Position numbers and translations under genes: made by a program
In this document: positions 42,662 through 54,600 of the stretch, piece after piece
Position numbering within the stretch: the first letter of the stretch is position 1
Layout of the letters: each line of letters starts with the position of its first letter
Notes under the pieces: generated by a model
The model's database searches: none
Told to the model about the DNA's origin: nothing
The model's input: only the letters and a program-made list of their open reading frames with translations
NCBI RefSeq assembly: GCF_039555335.1
Contig: NC_092629.1
Location: forward strand, 34,117,796-34,181,795
DNA from: Amphiura filiformis
Taxonomy: Eukaryota > Echinodermata > Ophiuroidea > Amphilepidida > Amphiuridae
Direction of reading: 5' to 3'
Length of the DNA stretch: 64,000 nt

Positions 42662-44640
42662 ACTCTTGAAGCTGTTAAAGTAAAATATTGGTTCCAAGAT
42701 ATATTCCATTCTTAGAGAATCTTTTTCAACAGAAAATGCCGAGTCTAAATAGATTCAATTTCTTGATGTTATTTACGAGGTAGATTGGAATTTGGTTCAT
42801 ATAGCAACTATAAAATTAATGCACTATTAATAGGTATATCACCTCAAAAATAAGGGCAGCAGAAACACGTTATTTAATGTTTCTACATGAATGACCGTTA
42901 TTAAAGCATCAAAAATAAAAAAACCGAATTGAAATCGGTCAATGCATTGTGACGTAGTGTCAATTTTAAGATGCTCATAAATGGAATGCAAATCTGCCAC
43001 AAATTGCTATAATGACAAAATTGGCACATTTCGAGATTTTGAAGGTTTATTTGGACACTTGCTTGAAAAAGCAACGTTAATTTAAGTATCACAGGTTAAT
43101 TGCCTATCTTTTTAAACTTCGTCAAAGAAAACAAAATTAAAAAATCTATCATTGAATAATTATAATAAATTAACCAAATATACTATTTTAGCAATTCCGG
43201 CCAATCTGCAGACAAATAAAATTTGAAAAAATGACTAAGTTCAGCTAATTAATATGCAAAATTGATGCCAAAAGAAAACCGTACATGATATCAGGGTGCG
43301 GTTTTTTCACAAACATATGTATACAAAGCTCTTTCAATTGATAACAAAAAAATACACAAAAAGTAATCAATTATGCAAATTAGCTTATTACAGCTAATTA
43401 TGTATTCATGATATTATTATGTAAATTAGGCATGAGTAATTTTGGGTTTTTTTTCGATATTTAATGAAAGTCTTTTCATTCATCATGAATTTGTCAAGTA
43501 TGAACCTGTTATGATGTTGAGTATGATCTGCAGTTAATTACTTTAATATAATACAAAAATACAAACTTTGACATTTTGACGGTGTCTGGAATAATATTTT
43601 CATTTTTTCTGTAAATAGTGGTATGTGTCACCGTTGCTCAAAGCCAAATCCGAAAAGTAAAAATAAAAATTCATTTGCAATGAGACTTTAAATTAACATT
43701 TTGTTATCTGGATTAACATGGGAAGAGAAACGGTAAAAGGAACAGCCCCTCTGTTATACCGCGTATAACACACAATGGCTTAGAGCTATTGTGGTTTGGA
43801 ATATTACTCCCTTTAAACTCACTTAAAAATTGTTTTGTTTCAAATAGTTTTCCTCAAGTGTGCCATTCGTTGTCGACGGAAATAATTTACATGCTTAGAA
43901 AGATTAGTATTTCAGCTAAATGGTGGTAGATCTTGATTTTTCAAAAGGCCTATATTTATTGATTTATGAGGGATCTTCAACAATCCATAAAAACAGGTAG
44001 TAGCTCTTAAACGAAGCAATATTTATTTTAAAAAAACCGATGGTAGTCACAGAAAGGTTTCACACACCATATATCAAAAATTCAAACAATTGTGACAAAT
44101 AGCACACATGAGGAAATTAATTTTTCGGCATGGATGTTTGCCAAAATTGAACAACTTTCATGCGCGCGCTTTTCAATTTACTGTTATGCTTGCATGCACA
44201 GTGTGGCAGAAGTATTGTGCAGCCACTGTGACATGCCTACTATTAAAACTCAGCTGAGATCGTTCTATTTCAAAAAAATTCACAGCGCTATTTGTACAAA
44301 GTTTTCAGAAAATTGGCAGAGCCGGCAGAGTCTCCAAATTGTTATTTCTGTGATGAACTCCCTGAAACTATTTTCCACATGACATGTGATTGTAGAAAAA
44401 TATTGTGGGATGAACTTTGTTTTTATATAAACAGTTTGGCACAGATTTCACATTTTCCAAATTTGATAAAATATTTGGTATCAGAGATATTTCTGAACAT
44501 GATAGGCCTACTTGTATTAATTTTCTTTTTCTGTGTTTTAAGTTCTATATTCCCAGATGTAAATTTCAACAATTAGTTCCCAATTATTTCAATGCCTTTT
44601 TGTCCTTGGTCAAATTAAAACGAAATGCAATATAAAATTG
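42662..44640 (+). pseudogene. Degraded non-LTR ORF2 C-terminus, split by a 1.4-kb insertion
   Basis: Parts on either side of an insertion (42831-44239) give IKTQLRSFYFKKIHSAICTKF, then, after a frame change, a CYFCDELPETIFHMTCDC finger (C-x2-C-x8-H-x4-C) and, after another shift, an end at about 44635. These belong to the C-terminal part of a non-LTR ORF2. Stops and shifts show it is dead. Part of it is present again, without the insertion, at 45828-46184. Confidence 0.7.
42831..44239. mobile_element. hAT-like non-autonomous element in a retrotransposon remnant
   Basis: The ends match as inverted repeats: TAGGTATATCACC on the left and, reversed, TAGGCATGTCACA on the right. The direct repeat ACTATTAA (42823-42830) recurs at 44239-44246, giving a 7-8-bp duplication, as in hAT elements. 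The uninterrupted target is present at about 45990-45998, where ACTATTAA occurs once. No transposase frame is visible in the 1.4 kb. The boundary is ambiguous by one base. Confidence 0.8.
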
Positions 44641-45721
44641 CTGAAAACAAAAACAAAATAGTGTTCATTTAAAAAAAAATGGACTATTGACCTTGATAAT
44701 TAGTAGGCCTACCTCTGAAATTTGCTAATATTTATTGTTTTTCTCTATTTCATTAAACATGACATACCTTAGATTATTGATTGTTTGACTTCTCTTGTAG
44801 GGGTGAGTGTAAGAGTGCGAGAGTCCCGGGTGAGAGTTGTCCGGTTTTCTTGTTGCTTGTTTTGTCTTTTTGTTTTGTTGTGAAAAGTTGAATAAAACAC
44901 ATGAAGACAAAACAATATTTATATAATTATAAGTATCATTTGGCCGTGTGCCCGTGTGTGAATAAGTCTCAAGTTTTTAAAGGTGAACGTAGGCCTCTAT
45001 ATTTAGAAGGCCCTTCACAAGTAATTCTTAGTTTACTGTTTAAGATTTTTAAAAGGGCACAAGGTAACTTTATATTGTTAATTAGGCCTACTTGTTATTT
45101 TCTTTGTTTTGAAATGAGTGATCACAGCCCAATATTTGGTGCTACCTTTCCGCGTTTGACCCTCAATAAAGTGTCAATAAAAATTAATGGAAAATAGATA
45201 GTAGGGCCTAGTGAGCAGAAGGCGTAACAGAGGTTGGTCCCCCTCGATTGTTAAGTTTTCCCGAAGTTATTGAACTTAAACGTCATAATATAAATATTCA
45301 TGACCTCCTTCTAAGCGCAGGAATCCAATGCTTACCAAAGTGGTTTCAAGGGTGGCACTTTACGGCACCACGTAGAGCAGGTTATGAATATTAATGAGGT
45401 TTTGTAAGGCATCCATTTAGTTTCAATTTATGTTTGTTTGTCCAGGTTAATAGCCCCAGGTTGGTCCGTGAGGGAGTGGTGAATTCTCAAAATGGTCTAC
45501 TAAAAATCGCTTGCCCCTCCCTCCCCCCGTTTGGCCGTGCCAAAAAAATCTCCCCCCAGTTGACGTGCCAAAATACCTTTGCCCCACCCCCAGTGTCCCC
45601 CACCCCTTACACATGCAAGATATTTGTCTTTATCAAAAATCATAATGTGAGCGCCGGCGAGCAGGACATTTTGCATATTTGAATGTGTTCCTAACGTTTT
45701 TCTAAACGTTACCTTTTTAAG
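44641..45721. other. No recognised gene; CCCC-rich dispersed repeat
   Basis: Three exact TAGGCCTA sites lie nearby (44503, 44704, 45083). From about 45480 the GCTTGCCCC / CCAAAAAAATC type repeat begins, related to the GGGGCAAG-rich blocks at 45780, 46260 and 46460-46640. Short frames show no domain. Confidence 0.45.
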
Positions 45722-46296
45722 GCTTCCGGGGGCCTAAGCGGCTGTGCAATAATTATGAGGCCTGAGGGAGGGTAAAATGGGGGGCAATTTTTGCCAGCCG
45801 AGGGGGGGGCAAGCGATTTTGGCACACACTCTTGAAGCTGTTAAAGTAAAATATTGGTTCCAAGATATATTCCATTCTTAGAGAATCTTTTTCAACAGAA
45901 AATGCCGAGTCTAAATAGATTCAATTTCTTGATGTTATTTACGAGGTAGATTGGAATTTGGTTCATATAGCAACTATAAAATTAATGCACTATTAAAACT
46001 CAGCTGAGATCGTTCTATTTCAAAAAAATTCACAGCGCTATTTGTACAAAGTTTTCAGAAAATTGGCAGAGCCGGCAGAGTCTCCAAATTGTTATTTCTG
46101 TGATGAACTCCCTGAAACTATTTTCCACATGACATGTGATTGTAGAAAAATATTGTGGGATGAACTTTGTTTTTATATAAACAGCTTCCGGGGGCCTAAG
46201 CGGCTGTGCAATAATTATGAGGCCTGAGGGAGGGTAAAATGGGGGGGGGAGCAATTTTTGCCAGCCGAGGGGGGGGCAAGCGATTTTTGGCACACA
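45722..46296 (+). repeat. Captured 357-bp retrotransposon segment between 107-113-bp direct repeats
   Basis: 45828-46184 matches 42662-42830 joined to 44247-44434, 357 bp, with no difference that I can find by eye. It lacks the 1.4-kb insertion. It is flanked by direct repeats: 45722-45828 and 46184-46296 both run from GCTTCCGGGGGCCTAAGC to GGCACACA, differing in a G-run. A segment was thus placed inside a sequence which became duplicated on both sides. Confidence 0.85.
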
Positions 46297-46760
46297 TTCA
46301 TGGGGCGCGTTTTGAAATAAAACGCTAAAGGCTTCGGAAAACACTACGGAAGCGCTTAAATATACAAATTTCCCTGCTCGCTGCACTCACAACATAGGCC
46401 CTATATCTAGACCATTATAAGGTTTGCAAATTCCCAAAAATTTGGCATGTGCAAGGGGGGGGGGAAAGATTTTTTGGCGGGCCCAGAGGGAGGGCAAGCA
46501 ATTTTTGGCAGGCCGAGAAGGGGCTGTGCAGTAATTATGAGCCCCGGGGGTTAAAATTTCTCGACAAAAATTGCTTGCCCCCCCCCTTGGCCTGGCAAAA
46601 ATCTTTTCCCCGCCCCCTATAATTCACCATCCCGGGGAAGGGTAAGATGGGGTCCGGGACAGTGGAGTAAGTGCGGGAGTAAGTGGGACAGATCCCGGGG
46701 GACAGATATTGGAACTCTCTGGGATGTGGTGGGACACTTACTACTGAATGAGTTTTCGCG
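46297..46760. repeat. G/C-run dispersed repeat
   Basis: Contains GGGGCAAGCAATTTTTGGCA-like blocks in both orientations around 46455-46640, facing each other, so the stretch can fold. Runs of 8-10 G or C are frequent. No gene. Confidence 0.5.
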
Positions 46761-49330
46761 ACGTACTGAATCATCATCTACAACGCGTGCTAAGCAATGT
46801 TGTTGTTTTTTTGGTTTTTTTTAAATATTATTATTATTTATTGTTTTTTGCTTTTTGCTTAATTTGGTCAACTTCGTCATTTTAACATTTCTTTATAGCT
46901 TTGCATTCGGCCTATAGTGCCGATTTTTATACTAAAAGAAAATGTGGCCAGACATGCCGTAATTTGCTCGATTCTGGTGCCGGTGTCTATTTCGAGGACT
47001 GTTATATATCAAAAATTTGAAAAATATCAATTTTTTATAATTTGTCATAAAATTTGTATTATATTGTGATTTTCAAAAAATGAAAATTATTTGATATTAG
47101 AAAGACATGCTTCGTATTCAGAATGCAATTCGATAGGTCTGAGGTGCTCTCATGTCCCACAAAAAATACTGTCGAAACGCAATAAACGCTCATTTTAGAT
47201 CCCTTAACTAGAACAAAATTCTGCATAACATTTCTGAAAATGACTACACATTTTAGGTCTGACTAATTTTTGAGAAAATTAGTGCTATATAAAAAAATCT
47301 TCTGAAGATCAAATTAAAATTTCAAATGTTGCTACATTTTGTTTTGGTTTATAATTTTAATTGCATGTGGTTTTTTGTTCTACCTACTGACTAGTATATA
47401 TAGCTGAAATAAAATGCAGGCCTATATTTTCATTGTCCCCTGTACATGTACGAGATATATATTTTCGAATCGAATTAGGCCTACTGGTGCTATATCTACT
47501 GAGAATCAAATTAAAATTTCAAATGTTGCGACATTTTGTTTTGGTTTAATTTGGGACTATATGCGTTTAATTTGGGACTATTATGAGATTCTAAATGCAA
47601 GGCCTATCTTCAGTAGATATATCGAAAAAAAATCCTAAAAAAAAGGGGGTAAAAATAGAGAAACAGGCAGATGCGGAAAGTGATGAGTCTGTAATATCGC
47701 TTTCCGCATCTGCCTGTTTCTCTATTTTATCGCTTTAAACTTTCTGATCGGGACTGGTGTATTAGAAAGAAAAAAACTTGCCGCTACATGATGAAGTAAA
47801 AATTTTGAGAAAATAATGTAAAAATTACTTGAGTTCTAGAGTAGAAAGATGCAATGAATCGGGATGAGATTCTAAATGCTATCTTCAGTAGATATAGCGG
47901 AAAAATTCCTAAAACGCGCACGGTTACTCTGCCCGAATTAAAAAATCGGCATTCGGCCTATATGCCGCGCTATTTTTTTATTTTTTTTTAAGGGGGGGAG
48001 GTAAAAATAGAGAAACAGGCAGATTATAATCTCTGCTTTATAAGTGCCGTTTTAAATTTTGGTCAGCTTCGTCATTTTTACATTTCTTTATAATAGCTCT
48101 GCAGTCGGCCTAATGCCGATTTTTCTCTGAGCGCGCAACCCCGTTCAATGCAGTTTTGCCGTTTCTCGCCGTACTGAATCATCATCTACAACGCGTGCTA
48201 GGCAATGGTTTTTTTTGTTTGTTTTTTTGTTTTTTTAATATTATTATTATTATTATTATTTTGGCTTGCTATCTTCTGAAGATAGCAATTTTGGTCAGCT
48301 TCGTCATTTTAACATCATAGCTTTGCATTCGGCCTAGTGCCGATTTTTATACTAAAAGAAAATGTGGCGAGACATGCCGTAATTTGCTCGATTCTGGTGC
48401 CGGTGTCTATAGAGCTCCTGCATTGATTTACATGGGTAATATTAAAATTGAAATATCTCAAGAACCGAATACCGTATGACGCTGAAACAAACTTTGAAAT
48501 AAAGCTTTTACATTTCTCTATCTGTTTTATGTCATTTTGGTGTTTCTCGGATTCGTGCGATTTTGCTATCAACTGCAGATAGCTCGAATGCCCGTTGGTT
48601 GTCGTTTTTGTCTGCTAAACGAGATAAAGGGTACAAACCACAAAAAAAGCTTTCCAGAGACTTTACGTGCTAAATCATAGGGGTCGCGTTTTGGCCACAA
48701 GTCGAGTTACGTCGAACTTTGAAATATATATTTGATATCATCTTAACTAGAACAAAATTCTGCATAACATTTCTGAAACTTGACTACACATTTTAGGTCT
48801 GACTAATTTTTGAGAAAATTAGTGCTCTATACAAATACCACATTTTCCCGTGTTTACATCCGACTCAGTGCTAACCGCGTTCTGACCACGTTTGTTCATG
48901 CGCACATAATCGTAAATCACTCAACTTTTGCATTTTCTTTTCAAATTTGTAGAGATCACATTCACAAGTTCTAGTAAAACATGATTTTCAACACTAAAAT
49001 TGTTAATATTGTAGAGTCGAGTAGAAAGATGCAATGAATCGGGATGAGATTCTAAATGCTATCTTCAGTAGATATAGCGAAAAAATCCTAAAACGCGCAC
49101 TTTTACTCTGCCCGAATTATTAAAAAAATCGGCATTCGGCCTATGCCGAAAACAAAGGGAAATGGGGGGTGGAAAAGAGGTAAAAATAGAGAAACAGGCA
49201 GATAATCTCTGCTTTATGTGCCGTTTTAAATTTTGGTCAGCTTCGTCTTTTAGGTATATTCGTCTCAGATTTTTACAGCTCTATCTGCAATCGGCCTAAT
49301 GCCGATTTTTCTCTCAGCGCGCAGCGGGCC
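46761..49330. repeat. Duplicated block carrying the satellite core
   Basis: GTACTGAATCATCATCTAC to CCGGTGTCTAT occurs at 46763-46990 and 48171-48410. GTAGAAAGATGCAATGAATC to TCGGCATTCGGCC occurs at about 47840-47955 and 49021-49140. AAAAATAGAGAAACAGGCAG occurs at about 47653, 48005 and 49184, and a 34-bp-arm hairpin of it fills 47651-47730. GCTATCTTCAGTAGATATAGC at 47878 and 49059 matches the core of the 500-3020 satellite. It looks like partial tandem duplications with a later insertion. Confidence 0.8.
46991..47203 (+). mobile_element. Half of a TTAA foldback element
   Basis: TCGAGGACTGTTATATATC to CATTTTAGATCCC, then TTAA at 47204-47207, matches one arm of 16448-17109. The other arm is missing. 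Compared with the second copy of the host block, about 330 bp of host sequence is also missing at this point. Confidence 0.8.
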
Positions 49331-51623
49331 CCAGCTACTATAGAAATACAGATTCTTTTCTGATGAAGACCTCAGCATCGCTGGATTTAGATGTTTTTGC
49401 TGACTTGCAACTTTTGCCATGTTTAAAGATTTTTGTCTGACACGGCTTTATTTTATAGGCCTATTGGCGTTGGATTCGTGTATAGAACACGGATAAGCGG
49501 ATATCTAGGCCTACATGTTTGTTGTCAGTGTCAGTGTTGTTGATTGCCTATTCTTTCTGAATCACCCCATCACCCTAATCCCGCTACTTCTGAGAAAGGG
49601 GAGGGGCTTTATTAGCCTTTATCTTCCAATCAATAATCAACAAATCAACAATGTCTCAACGCGACCAAACAAGACGGATGTCGGTCAATTCAGTTTTGCG
49701 AATTGTTGTTGACTGTTGTCATAATAAGGACTACCGGTAATAGAGGCCGCACCTTGGAGCGATTACCGAATCCTTTCTGTGGAGTGTCAAATTTACAAAT
49801 AGACCCTACTTGTGTCTTTAGGGATAAATTATGCGTTTTTATGAATTTTTAATCGAACAAAAGATTTCAGTACAATTAGGCCCACAAACCAATCACAACA
49901 ATCAAAAAATAAAAATAAGAAAGCATGGCAGGTATTATAGCTCATCCGTAGCTGAGCAGAAAAAAATAGTCGATGATGGCATATTTTAGGGGGCTATTTT
50001 TCTCTGGAACTTGGGGTCCCAAATTTACAAAAAGTCGGCGTCAATAAAATTGCGATCCCCCTATTTCGGCAACAAACATTTTATGACCCCCTGCCCCCCG
50101 GGGGGGCACTCCAACTTTGGAGGTGACGCGTATGTAGGGCTGTTAAGACCCCCTTTTTCAGCATCGCTGTCACCCAAAGACCCCATTTTTTTTTACGAAC
50201 ACATGCTCGCTCCGCGCTCTGTCACCCGAAGACCCCCTATTTTTCCATTTGATCTGTCACCCAAAGACCTTACAAGTTCAATTTGAACAGCAACTTTCAT
50301 TTATCACTGATTTTGTTACTTATTTTGAAAAAATAAAGAAATTTGAAGCCATTTAGAACTAGGAATTCGATTTTCGAGGTTTTTGTGGCGCTGTTTTGGT
50401 TCTCACCCAAAGATTCCATTTAAAAAAAAGGTCATGTTCTCACCCAATGACCCCATATTTTTTACATTTTGCTCTCACCGAATGCCAAAAATCATGCTCT
50501 CACCCAATGACCCCATATTTTTTACATGTTGCTCTCACCGAATGCCCCTTAGTGCGAAAGCGCCAGCCCTACACCTATATCCAGTTCAAATTGAAGTGCC
50601 CCCCCGGGCCCTGCCCCCTCCACCACTACCAATAGCTACCGATATACACCTAGGTGTGATTTGCATATTTGCATAATTAATTAGCATTTATGCAAATTAG
50701 CTCATTAATTATGCAAATATGCAAATTAGAGGGCGGCTTCATAATACATTAGAACATATTAGAAACACTTTGACCAAGTTTCAGGGCAAAAGTATGCAAA
50801 ATAAAAGTACCCTGAACATTTATGCATTGATTTTTAGCAAAATATTGGCAAAAAGGACATATTATTGAGCCTTTCCAGTCCTTTTAGCTCATAATTACTA
50901 TATTGATTATTAGCTATTATTGACAAAAACAATAGGATACAAAGAAAATATAAATTGATGTATTATGGAAACCGTATGTCCGATTTGCTCCAAACAAAAG
51001 GCATATATTGATCAGTGTAGGCCTACTTTACACCCTCAATTAATCTGTTTAAAACATGCTCAAAGCATTTTCTAATTTCTAGAAAATGCACCCAATAGGC
51101 TACCACCTTAAAAACTTTCTCTCGTTCCTTTCAGGCTACCTGGTTCCTTTTATGATTTATCCTAATACTTTCAAATAAATGATTATAGGCCTAATTTATG
51201 CATAGGCCTACAGAACTATTCCCGACATTGATCTCATTTCTCGACTGTGCTGTGGGTTTTATCCCCAGGGTCACATGTTTGCCAACCAAAGGCCAAGAGG
51301 TCACGTGAAATAACAACCCTCAATCCGATGTTGCTCATGTTGCTATAGCTCACATTTTTCACCCACTTGGGCCATTTTAGAACTTTTTACCACGAGTCCA
51401 AAATCTAAATGAATATAAATGATTCCATAAAATACTATTAATTACTATTGTCAATATATATATATATTTATCATCAGTCTGAGTTTTTTAAGGGTTCTTT
51501 TTTAATGTTTAATCAAAATGAAATGTTTGAAACTCAAACTGTATGCATTTCCGCCACGTTTGGGCGAGATAAGTGTTGCCAGCTAGGCCATGCTTCGCCA
51601 TCTGACCATGATAAACATTGAAA
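49331..51623. other. DPYD upstream region with dispersed repeats
   Basis: 50000-50560 holds several CTCACCCAATGACCCCATA / TGTCACCCAAAGACC words, forming a loose tandem repeat. 50659-50726 is a palindrome with five ATGCAAAT octamers. Five exact TAGGCCTA sites lie between 49456 and 51210. The DPYD promoter should lie at the right end; no clear TATA box. Confidence 0.45.
50659..50726. promoter_or_regulatory. 68-bp palindrome with five ATGCAAAT octamers
   Basis: ATTTGCAT at 50659 and 50667; ATGCAAAT at 50690, 50711 and 50719. The outer pairs face each other and AATTAATTAG / CTCATTAATTA form inner arms. ATGCAAAT is the POU/Oct consensus. It lies 0.9 kb upstream of DPYD. Function is unknown; it may simply be a hairpin. 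Confidence 0.45.
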
Positions 51624-51637
51624 ATGGCGTTGAGTAA
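51590..51637 (+). promoter_or_regulatory. Upstream ORF overlapping the DPYD start
   Basis: ATG at 51590 opens 15 codons ([15 protein letters not shown]) ending with TAA at 51635-51637, in another frame from the DPYD ATG at 51624. It therefore overlaps the first codons of DPYD. If the transcript begins upstream of 51590, ribosomes that use this start would bypass the DPYD start unless scanning leaks. The transcription start is not visible in the sequence. Confidence 0.4.
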
Positions 51638-51656
51638 AGACGTGGCAGACATTGAA
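51624..51656 (+). CDS. DPYD: DPYD coding exon 1 (residues 1-11)
   Basis: The exon reads [11 protein letters not shown] and ends at GAA before GTAAGT. Human DPYD exon 1 encodes MAPVLSKDSADIE, so the match includes the SKD and ADIE elements and the same phase-0 intron position. The start context is GAAAATGG, with A at -3 and G at +4. An out-of-frame upstream ATG at 51590 opens a short ORF that overlaps this start. Confidence 0.88.
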
Positions 51657-54600
51657 GTAAGTTTTTTTTGTAGGGTGAAAATGTAACCTTCTAAAATTCT
51701 GAATAGTAATTTAAACATAGTGGTAAGATAGAGGACTAGTCGCGGCTCATAAAAATATAAAATATAGGAGATATTATTGTCTGTTTTGGTAAAATACCGC
51801 GAGTGAAACTGCGGCACTAAATTGATTTTATACGTACGTGTCCTGTGCGTGTGACACTCGCTATTCATGCGTTAGTAATAGTAGTAGTACTATAGTACTA
51901 GTAGTAGTACTACTAGTAGTACTATAAAAACATAATCATAATACATATTAAAGATAATGTAGCCTATTTACAAGTATGTATGAGCAAGCAATATCGCATG
52001 GTTATTTAAAAAGCATTAATTTGTAGGCAGGATATTTATATTATTCCTAGTTTTCCATGCCATGGCCCCATGCCTCAACAAGAAATCTTTTACAGTATTT
52101 AAGGGGGCATTTCGTGATCCACAGCCTCATGCCTCATCCCCCACTTTTCCCAAAAAAAGTTGAGATTTTTACACCACTGGATACCTCTGGCTACATAATG
52201 TTTATGTACCAAATATTTCTTGCAGATTAATTTGTTTAGCAAAAATATCGCCAAATTTGAATTTCGTTCTGGTGCACCAGAACGAAATTACAACACATTG
52301 TCTATGGAGCAGTGTAATACACATAATCATGCATAACTCGCAAACGCAAAATCGGAATCAACTGAAATTTTGGAAATAAGCTTTTTTCGTGGATATCTAC
52401 TGAAAAATGTCATAAAAAGAGGATGCTAGGATCACGAAATCCTCCTTTAATAATTTATCTATAGTAAGAATTCCCGGTTGAATGAACGCAGCTTTCAACT
52501 GCTGTACTCGATACGATCGCATATTTCAAACTACAACGCGAGCGCACAACCTTGGATACAATGCTAACCAATCATGAGTGTGTTGGCATGGTTAGATTCG
52601 CTTTCGGGTCATTATTTCTCAATTCACCCAATGGGAAACACCTCACCCCCTTCAAATTTGTTCAAAATTGGTATACAGGGTGATTTTGGCTGGCAAAGCT
52701 CAAATTTCAAATTTTAGCTTAATCGGACGTATGGTTTTCGCGCTATGCCCCGCCCATTTTTGGCGATTTCGGCGAAAAATGGCGCACCCATCAATATTAT
52801 CGCGACCATATCTCCGTAACTGTAGGTCCTACTGAGCTGAAATTGGTGTCATTTTTTAGCTAATCTCTCAAAGAATCCAAATCTACTATCATTTAGTGTG
52901 TAGGAGGAAGAGAAAAAATATGACCTTTTTTTCTGTACTTTGACCTTGAATTTGACCTTGTTGTCTACAAATTCGCGTTGGAATTATACCCCCATATGTT
53001 GTCTACAAAATATCAAAAATTGGAGGGGTAATATTTTTTGTTTTTTTGCTAGGCAAATAAACGAGTAAATATTAGCAAGTTGTATTTTATCAGTTTCAAG
53101 TGAAAGAATACATCTTAGTGTTGATAAATATCAAGAAATCTCAAATTCGGGCGTGAACGAATGTGTCTTCCATTACTCTGGCCTTAACACCTCCTCTATG
53201 TGACCATGGTCTGACTGATTCCTTGATATAATTACACCGAGATATTTATACTCATTTAATAACCTCATTAATATAATCATTACAAAGTTTCCATTTTCTG
53301 TATGTGTTCGTACGTTGACCTGTGATGAGTACATTTGATTTATCGTAATTAAAGGACATTTTCCACTTATTAGAAAAATCGCTCGCTATGTCCAGAAGTT
53401 GGTTACGGTCATTATCATTATCACCGATTAGTACCACATCGTCTGCCCAAAATAAACAACTGATTTTTGTACCAAATATACTTGCACCTAAATTCTTAGA
53501 CTTAATCATTTTTGCAAGTTTGTTTATATAATATACAGAAAATAATAGGAGAGAGTACACATCCTTGTTTAACTCCTTCGTCCACACTAAAGAAAATCTG
53601 TTTCTATGTCTTGGAAATGAACTTTACTTTTAACATTTTTATGATACATGTTCATCAGAATGTTCAGAAGGCTACCATCGATGCCAATATTCTTGGCTGC
53701 TTTAAAATATAGGCCATCCTGCCAAACAGTGTCGAAGGCTTTCGTGAAGTCTAGAAAAGCCATGAACGTATTTTTCCCTTCAGCCTGACGTGTGGCCATA
53801 ATGCTTTTAATAGTAAAGATATGATCTTCACCGCCTATCTTTACGAAAAATTAGACTAAAAATAGTCGAATTACTTAGTGTAAGACTGCATGGAATTAGT
53901 CTTGCACAAATCTTCTATTGAAGGATTATACAGCTTTATTCCGTAAGCTGTTTAATATTCGAATAAAAATTGTAGATCACTGGCTAAATGAACACGATGA
54001 ATTGATTAGTTGCACACACATGACACAGTGACATGATAGGCATTATTATGATGGACATCAAGGTCTCATGTTGCTGAAGTCATGAATACACTGTTGAGTG
54101 CGGGTATATACAAAACATGGCCAGGCCAGGCCTGCCCTGGCCTTGCTAGGACAGATGAAAACTATTACTTGTTAGTGCATAACTTATAGATAGATACTCT
54201 GGCAAGGGTGAAATTAAGTGGGAGACGGGAGCTATTTGGCCCCCAGAAACTCCGAAATGGCCCCTGGTTCCATCTCAATTGTAGTTGACCAGGGGACACT
54301 TTTCTCACAAAACTGGCCCTCTGGATAGTGAACCAAAAATAAAAAATTCATAGCAACTAGTGCTTATTTAACTCATCCAGCACATCTTTATTTTTATTGG
54401 CCCCTTGGTAATTGGAAATGGCCCCTGGTTCCTCCAAATCTAGGTGAACCAGGGTCCACTTTTTTGCCAAAGTGGCCCTTGGTTAATGGTTCAAGCTCTC
54501 TTATTTTCACCCTTGTACTCTGGTCTGAATTACTATAAACACAAATCTATCTTGTTTATACCACAAATCCCCAAGTTGAGGCACTGACCAATTATCTATT

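Noticed and set aside
46763..49330. Helitron carrying the dyad repeat
   Set aside because: I could not find a TC start or a hairpin plus CTRR end with confidence.
51509..51868. 119-codon minus-strand frame over DPYD exon 1
   Set aside because: It is the opposite strand of the DPYD start region and has no domain.
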